Below, in pieces: positions 51,092-55,067 of a stretch of DNA of 55,067 bases. The number at the start of each line of letters is the position of its first letter. Positions within the stretch are counted from its first letter, which is position 1. The stretch comes from Gloeobacterales cyanobacterium ES-bin-313 (GTDB lineage Bacteria; Cyanobacteriota; Cyanobacteriia; Gloeobacterales; Gloeobacteraceae), in assembly GCA_014379585.1 (NCBI GenBank), contig JACMLN010000042.1:1-55067 (forward strand), in the 5' to 3' direction. The notes below the pieces were generated by a model. It made no database searches. It saw nothing but the letters and a program-made list of their open reading frames with translations, and had not been told where the DNA came from. The position numbers were made by a program, and so were the translations under genes.

Positions 51092-52144
51092 ATGACAAGC
51101 ACAAAGCGCGCTCTAATCACCGGGATTACTGGACAAGATGGCTCCTATCTAGCAGAACTCTTGCTGGCAAAGGGCTACGAAGTTCATGGCCTCCTTCGGC
51201 GCAGCAGCACATTAAGTGTTGGACGAGTGATGCATTTACAGGATCGCATTCAGTTGCACTACAGCGATTTGACTGATTCTCTGAGCTTACAGAGGGTTTT
51301 AGGTCTGTGCGAACCCCACGAAGTCTACAACTTGGCGGCACAGTCCCATGTTCGCGTTAGCTTTGATCAGCCGATCTACACCGGAGATGCTACAGGCATC
51401 GGTGTCATTCGTATGCTTGAAGCGCTCCGCTTGATCGTACCGACAGCGCGCTTCTATCAGGCTTCTTCTTCTGAGATGTTCGGCAAAGTTCGAGAGGTTC
51501 CCCAGACTGAATTGACCCCGTTCCATCCCCGCTCTCCCTACGCTGTGGCGAAGGTTTACGGTTACTGGGCAACGGTCAACTACCGGGAATCCTACGGCAC
51601 CTTTGCCTGCAACGGCATCTTGTTTAACCACGAGTCGCCTCGTCGCGGCGAAGATTTTGTTACCCGCAAGATCACCCACGCTGTCGCTCGTATCGCTGCT
51701 GGCAAGCAAAAAGATCTCGTCCTCGGCAATACCAGTGCTAAGCGCGACTGGGGCTACGCTGGAGACTATGTCGAGTTGATGTGGCGGATGCTCCAAGAAT
51801 CTTCGCCGGACGACTACGTAGTCGCCACCAACGAGACTTGGACAGTACAGGAGTTCGTCGAAAAAGCCTTTGGCTTGGTCGGCCTTGACTGGAGAGAGTA
51901 TCTTAAGCTTGACAAGCGATTCGAGCGTCCTGCCGAAGTTGATTTGCTGATCGGCGATCCGATTAAGGCCAAAAATAAGCTTGGCTGGGAGCCCCGAATC
52001 CGCCTAGATGGACTGGTGCGCCTGATGATGGCAGCGGATCTCGTAGCCAACGGTATCCAACCGGAGTTTGAGTGGCCACAAGTCGAAGACATCAGTCTCT
52101 ACTCGGCTCCTGGCTTCAAACTCCGTACTCCTGCAGGGCTGTAG
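51092..52144 (+). CDS. gmd: GDP-mannose 4,6-dehydratase
   Basis: From the ATG at 51092, behind AAGGAGAGG, the protein has 350 residues. [49 protein letters not shown] (Tyr...Lys), [16 protein letters not shown] and [14 protein letters not shown] are all canonical Gmd motifs. It forms GDP-4-keto-6-deoxymannose, precursor of GDP-fucose or GDP-rhamnose for surface glycans. With the paralogue immediately upstream it forms a two-gene operon. Confidence 0.95.
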   Translation: MTSTKRALITGITGQDGSYLAELLLAKGYEVHGLLRRSSTLSVGRVMHLQDRIQLHYSDLTDSLSLQRVLGLCEPHEVYNLAAQSHVRVSFDQPIYTGDATGIGVIRMLEALRLIVPTARFYQASSSEMFGKVREVPQTELTPFHPRSPYAVAKVYGYWATVNYRESYGTFACNGILFNHESPRRGEDFVTRKITHAVARIAAGKQKDLVLGNTSAKRDWGYAGDYVELMWRMLQESSPDDYVVATNETWTVQEFVEKAFGLVGLDWREYLKLDKRFERPAEVDLLIGDPIKAKNKLGWEPRIRLDGLVRLMMAADLVANGIQPEFEWPQVEDISLYSAPGFKLRTPAGL

Positions 52145-53116
52145 TTACTGTCCTTGCACAGGGGCAGGACTCTTCTCGCAGTAGCGTTCGCGGACAAGGG
52201 CGACTGCATCATCGAGCTGAAAGCTCGTCAAGGTGCGGTCGCCAAACCCTTTTCTTTCCACTTCATCGCTATCGCCAACAAATTCAGTAACCACCGACTT
52301 CGTACTAGAAGCCTCGGTCTTATTGCCAGCGCCGATTCGAGAAATCCCAGGATAGAGGACATTGCTGAGTTCTGTGGAAATTCCGAGACCAAGAAATCTG
52401 CCGATGTGAAACATGGTGTCCTGGGTGATCGGTTCTTGGTAGCCCCACCGGAAGCCTGGGCTGAACATAGAGGGAATCGTCTCTTTCACAGGAATGTGCA
52501 GGAGGACTTGGTCAGTGGCTTCATCTGTGTAGTAGCCACCGTAGGCAGGATGATCCTCGTAGGCAACGATGCGAAGATTGGCTTCCTCAGGTTTATCTAC
52601 AAATACAAACGGTGCGCCAACTTTTCCTTGGCTGTAGCCCACCACAAAAGCATTCCACTTAATCACTCCCTGACGAAGCCCTTTGAGTGAGGTTGTATAA
52701 AGCTCTTCTTTTGTGTCTTCGGTGCGGGTTGGTACGTAGACTTTGACCGGAAAACAGCGGGGGTAGCGCGCTCCACTCTTGGCTTGTACGGTAAAAGCCA
52801 ATGAACCAGGAGGTAAACCCGCCATTTGTGTTTGCTGGATGGCGCGCTCCATGCTGATGCGTGTGTTGTTGCGCTCGTCCCCAGCAGAACCTTCAACACT
52901 CACCTTTGGGTCAGCAAGTTTGCCATCAGCCTGAACAGTGAATTGCGCTTGAACCGTCATGTCGCCGGTTAACTTCGGAATTCGCCAGTTAGCAAGCACT
53001 GCAGAGCGTGCTTTAAGCACTGCCTCTGAGTCTGTTGTTGTCACTTTTGGAACGATGTCGGCCAGAGCAGGCACAGGAAGTGCTAGTAGTGCGAGAGCCA
53101 ATAAGGAAGAGCGCAT
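52145..53116 (-). CDS. exported TonB-like domain protein with degenerate matrixin-like module
   Basis: A 323-residue exported protein (signal LLALALLALPVPALAD). Residues about 35-125 look like a TonB_C-type domain (LANWRIPKLTGDMTVQAQF then VQADGKLADPKVS). Residues about 150-265 follow a matrixin layout (VIKWNAFVVGYSQG, EEANLRIVAYED, GYYTDEATDQVLLHIP), but at the HExxHxxGxxH position the text is FHIGRFLGLGI, and the Met-turn analogue is SNVLYP. It would be a catalytically dead protease-like binding module. It converges with gmd at its 3' end. Confidence 0.6.
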   Translation of the reverse strand: MRSSLLALALLALPVPALADIVPKVTTTDSEAVLKARSAVLANWRIPKLTGDMTVQAQFTVQADGKLADPKVSVEGSAGDERNNTRISMERAIQQTQMAGLPPGSLAFTVQAKSGARYPRCFPVKVYVPTRTEDTKEELYTTSLKGLRQGVIKWNAFVVGYSQGKVGAPFVFVDKPEEANLRIVAYEDHPAYGGYYTDEATDQVLLHIPVKETIPSMFSPGFRWGYQEPITQDTMFHIGRFLGLGISTELSNVLYPGISRIGAGNKTEASSTKSVVTEFVGDSDEVERKGFGDRTLTSFQLDDAVALVRERYCEKSPAPVQGQ

Positions 53117-53146
53117 AGTCTAACTCGTAGAGACTTCTTGCACAGT

Positions 53147-54586
53147 CTAGCTTGCGAAAACCTCGGACACAAATGAACCGTGCAAACCATGAGGGACATG
53201 ATGTTTGAGGCTCAGTCGGGCACAGCGTTGAAGCGTTTGACCATCGAGAATTTCAACGTCTGTGCGACGGCGGGAAGCATCGTACACCATCGTTAATACC
53301 CAACCAGCATCTTCCTCTGTGCGATTCGGGTGAGGGACAAAAACAGGTTCGCTGACAAATCCCTGGGGAGCAAAACTACGCACTACAGATTCGCGATTGC
53401 TCATATCAAACTTCACGATCGCCTGGAGTGGTGCATTTCCCTCAGCTCTGTCGGTGGCTCCTAGATAGACAAACCGATGGGGCTTGCCCATCACGCCCGG
53501 ATTGATTTGGGGAAACTCGCAGGTTCGGCTGAGAAGTTGTTTCGTTTCGACACGGCTTGTTTGAAGATCGATCTCGGTACGCCAGAGTTGACCCGGATCC
53601 AGCTGCGAAAAGTCCGTTTCTCGAAAATCGCGGTCTTCTTGGGTCGTGATGTAGCGGGGGTAGCGGACACTATCAATCATCAGTTTCCCTGCTTCCTCGA
53701 AAGCATTGACATGGTGAAACACAAAGAAGGGATCTGTTTCGATAGTCCTAACTTTCCCATCGTGCCGCCCGATCAAGATAATCCGAGTGGGCTGTCCTTC
53801 GGCGAGACGCAAACATTCCCCTGCTGCCTTGAAGCCAAACACAAAAGGCAAAGGATCCAGAGCCATCGGGTTCTGCACGAAGATCCAGTAGTTTTCGCTA
53901 AAGGCAAAGTCGTGGAGAAAAGCAAAACCAGGAATGGTGTGTTTGCCTTCCACCAGGATTTTGCCATCTGGCTTGAGGCGATAGAGGCTGAGATCCGTTT
54001 GAAATCCTGAACGCACCCCAAACGTAAGCCAATCACCTGTCTCGCTTTCCCGGCGCGGATGAGCCGAAAAGGGCAAACCACCTTTTAATAGCCCATCAAG
54101 GTCATCAATACCGATGGTTTCCAGTGTGCGCGGATCTAAACCATGGGGTGGCGCTGGTTCCCAAAGGGCGAGTAATTTTCCTGCCCAATACATTACATTC
54201 GTATTCGCAACATTTTTGAAACTGAAATCAAAAATATTGTTCAAAAAACCGCCCGGTCGCAGGGTCGCAAAGACATTCTTCTTCAGAATCCGGTCGGCTT
54301 TCTCCTCTTCTACAAAGCCCTCGCTGCGGACAAAGCGATTACGAAAATGCGCCTTACCGTTTTCAAAGCGGATCGCACAGATCATCCCATCGCCATCAAA
54401 AGGATGCTTATACGAAATACCACCGCGATCAAAACGTCCTGGTCCATTGCGAAACAGGGTTCCCTGCAACTCCGCTGGAATACAGCCCTCGATCTCATCA
54501 ATGGCGTAATCGTATTCTTTGGCAAGGGTTGTATAACCCTCTGCCCAATCGCTAAGACGATAGGCAGGTTGCTGGGTGGCAGTCAT
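53147..54586 (-). CDS. apocarotenoid 15,15'-oxygenase-like carotenoid cleavage dioxygenase
   Basis: The start MTATQQPAYRLSDWAEGYT at 54586 follows AAAGGG and gives 479 residues. The four iron-binding histidines are visible in LPFSAHPRRE, FAFLHDFAFS, FVFHHVNAFE and the C-terminal HVPHGLHGSFV. The NGPGRFDRGG and HPFDGDGMICAIRF segments are family hallmarks. It most resembles the retinal-forming Synechocystis ACO/Diox1 group and may supply retinal to a rhodopsin or recycle apocarotenoids. Confidence 0.94.
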   Translation of the reverse strand: MTATQQPAYRLSDWAEGYTTLAKEYDYAIDEIEGCIPAELQGTLFRNGPGRFDRGGISYKHPFDGDGMICAIRFENGKAHFRNRFVRSEGFVEEEKADRILKKNVFATLRPGGFLNNIFDFSFKNVANTNVMYWAGKLLALWEPAPPHGLDPRTLETIGIDDLDGLLKGGLPFSAHPRRESETGDWLTFGVRSGFQTDLSLYRLKPDGKILVEGKHTIPGFAFLHDFAFSENYWIFVQNPMALDPLPFVFGFKAAGECLRLAEGQPTRIILIGRHDGKVRTIETDPFFVFHHVNAFEEAGKLMIDSVRYPRYITTQEDRDFRETDFSQLDPGQLWRTEIDLQTSRVETKQLLSRTCEFPQINPGVMGKPHRFVYLGATDRAEGNAPLQAIVKFDMSNRESVVRSFAPQGFVSEPVFVPHPNRTEEDAGWVLTMVYDASRRRTDVEILDGQTLQRCARLSLKHHVPHGLHGSFVSEVFAS

Positions 54587-54647
54587 AGGAAACCCTTTAC
54601 GGTGTTGTCTTACAGATTGTAACAATTGTTCGCAATTGAGCCAATGC

Positions 54648-54753
54648 ATACCGATTCGTCATCGCAATGAGAAACTGAGCAGCAAACCCAATGTGCCTCC
54701 CATCGGTAACCCAAACCTCTCCCGATCCGTCTCCAATTCCGCATCACCACGCG
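54648..54753 (+). repeat. Dispersed repeat R2, copy 2
   Basis: The partner of 3367-3473: it starts ATACCGATTCG and ends CATCACCACGCG, sharing blocks such as AACCCAAACCTCTCCC and TCTCCAATTCCGC. It lies 61 bp upstream of the carotenoid-oxygenase start, so it may overlap that gene's promoter, and R1 copy D follows after an AT-rich link. Confidence 0.8.
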
Positions 54754-54755
54754 GG

Positions 54756-54820
54756 GAAATTCAAAATTCAAAATTTTGAATTCTTAATTTTGAATTTTGA
54801 ATTCTTAATTTTGAATTCAA
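54756..54820. repeat. AT-rich AATTCAAAATT/TTGAATT repeat
   Basis: The stretch is built from copies of AAATTCAAAATT, AATTTTGAATT and TTCTTAATTTTGAATT in both orientations, giving overlapping palindromes in otherwise GC-rich sequence. It separates R2 copy 2 from R1 copy D and has no coding meaning. Confidence 0.8.
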
Positions 54821-54821
54821 T

Positions 54822-55067
54822 GGTTTTCGCCATGAGCCTGGGACGCGCAGCGTCATACCTACCGTGCCACCAGTCCACAGATTTGGGTCGTTGCGCACCC
54901 GCCCGCATCGTGCCAAAAAGCCTGCGCAACCCAACAACACCAAGTACCAAGCCACTAAAGTTGCCAAGGGGGTGTGGGGGACAGGCTTCTGTCCCCCACG
55001 GGGCGGGGGTTTTAGGGGGCGGGGCTTGCCCCTGCCCCCTAATGCAGTTCGCCATATTTATCTCACT
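54822..55067 (+). repeat. Dispersed repeat R1, copy D (to window edge)
   Basis: A forward copy starting GGTTTTCGCCATGAGCCTGG, lacking the internal duplication seen in B and C, with the palindrome GGGGGACAGGCTTCTGTCCCCC and ending GTTCGCCATATTTATCTCACT. The window stops at or just after its 3' end. It is more diverged from B and C than those are from each other. Confidence 0.88.

Overview
The window is chromosomal DNA of a cyanobacterium. Diagnostic genes are petM (cytochrome b6f subunit VII), thf1/psb29, DUF1818 and DUF4079 proteins, an apocarotenoid oxygenase, a short Ssb, a cyanobacterial Mrp, and a secreted NucA-type nuclease. Base composition is moderately GC-rich by eye and the HIP1 octamer (GCGATCGC) looks sparse. 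An early-branching (Gloeobacterales-like) lineage would fit, but that is inference; no rRNA or tRNA is present to decide. Most genes are ordinary and densely packed. The accessory material lies mainly in 3.4-24 kb and around GC-rich dispersed repeats.

Layout. 1-6.5 kb is an arsenosugar locus: a TIGR04282 glycosyltransferase (cut by the window edge), divergent from TIGR04283 glycosyltransferase, a SAM methyltransferase and a MerA-like flavoprotein; a repeat block and an acyltransferase with an unusual inserted domain separate these from arsS. 6.5-10.6 kb holds small orphan proteins, a GDSL esterase and a nitroreductase-like protein. 10.8-16.6 kb holds a sigma-70-like protein joined to a transmembrane segment and TonB-like tail, a CHAT-domain fragment just downstream, a secreted nuclease and a large exported TPR-CHAT protein; this is my main candidate for an undescribed system. 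16.7-20.6 kb holds membrane and PEP-CTERM-related surface proteins. 20.8-23.3 kb is a Kef-type antiporter with its flavoprotein partner.

23.4-32.8 kb is mostly housekeeping: petM, sat, an ssb-nitrilase pair, mrp, a GH39-like hydrolase, a five-gene overlapping operon (GGCT, exported protein, DUF1818, thf1, purN), cdsA and an RDD protein. 32.9-38.1 kb holds an exported amidase, a DUF2887 protein, a DUF4259/ATP-grasp pair, DUF4079 and HRI1-like proteins. 38.2-40.9 kb is a complete NitT/TauT-type ABC importer. 40.9-41.8 kb is a small S4 RNA-binding gene caught between two long inverted copies of a ~285 bp repeat. 41.9-54.6 kb holds kynU, an M14 peptidase, guaA, an M24 peptidase, a CHRD/PEP-CTERM protein, a cysteine synthase, two tandem Gmd-like enzymes, a degenerate matrixin-like protein and an apocarotenoid oxygenase. 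The right edge runs into a fourth copy of the ~285 bp repeat.

Two tiny genes were found by direct reading: petM (36 aa) and a 36-aa one-helix membrane protein. All family assignments are from sequence motifs read by eye; none was checked against a database.
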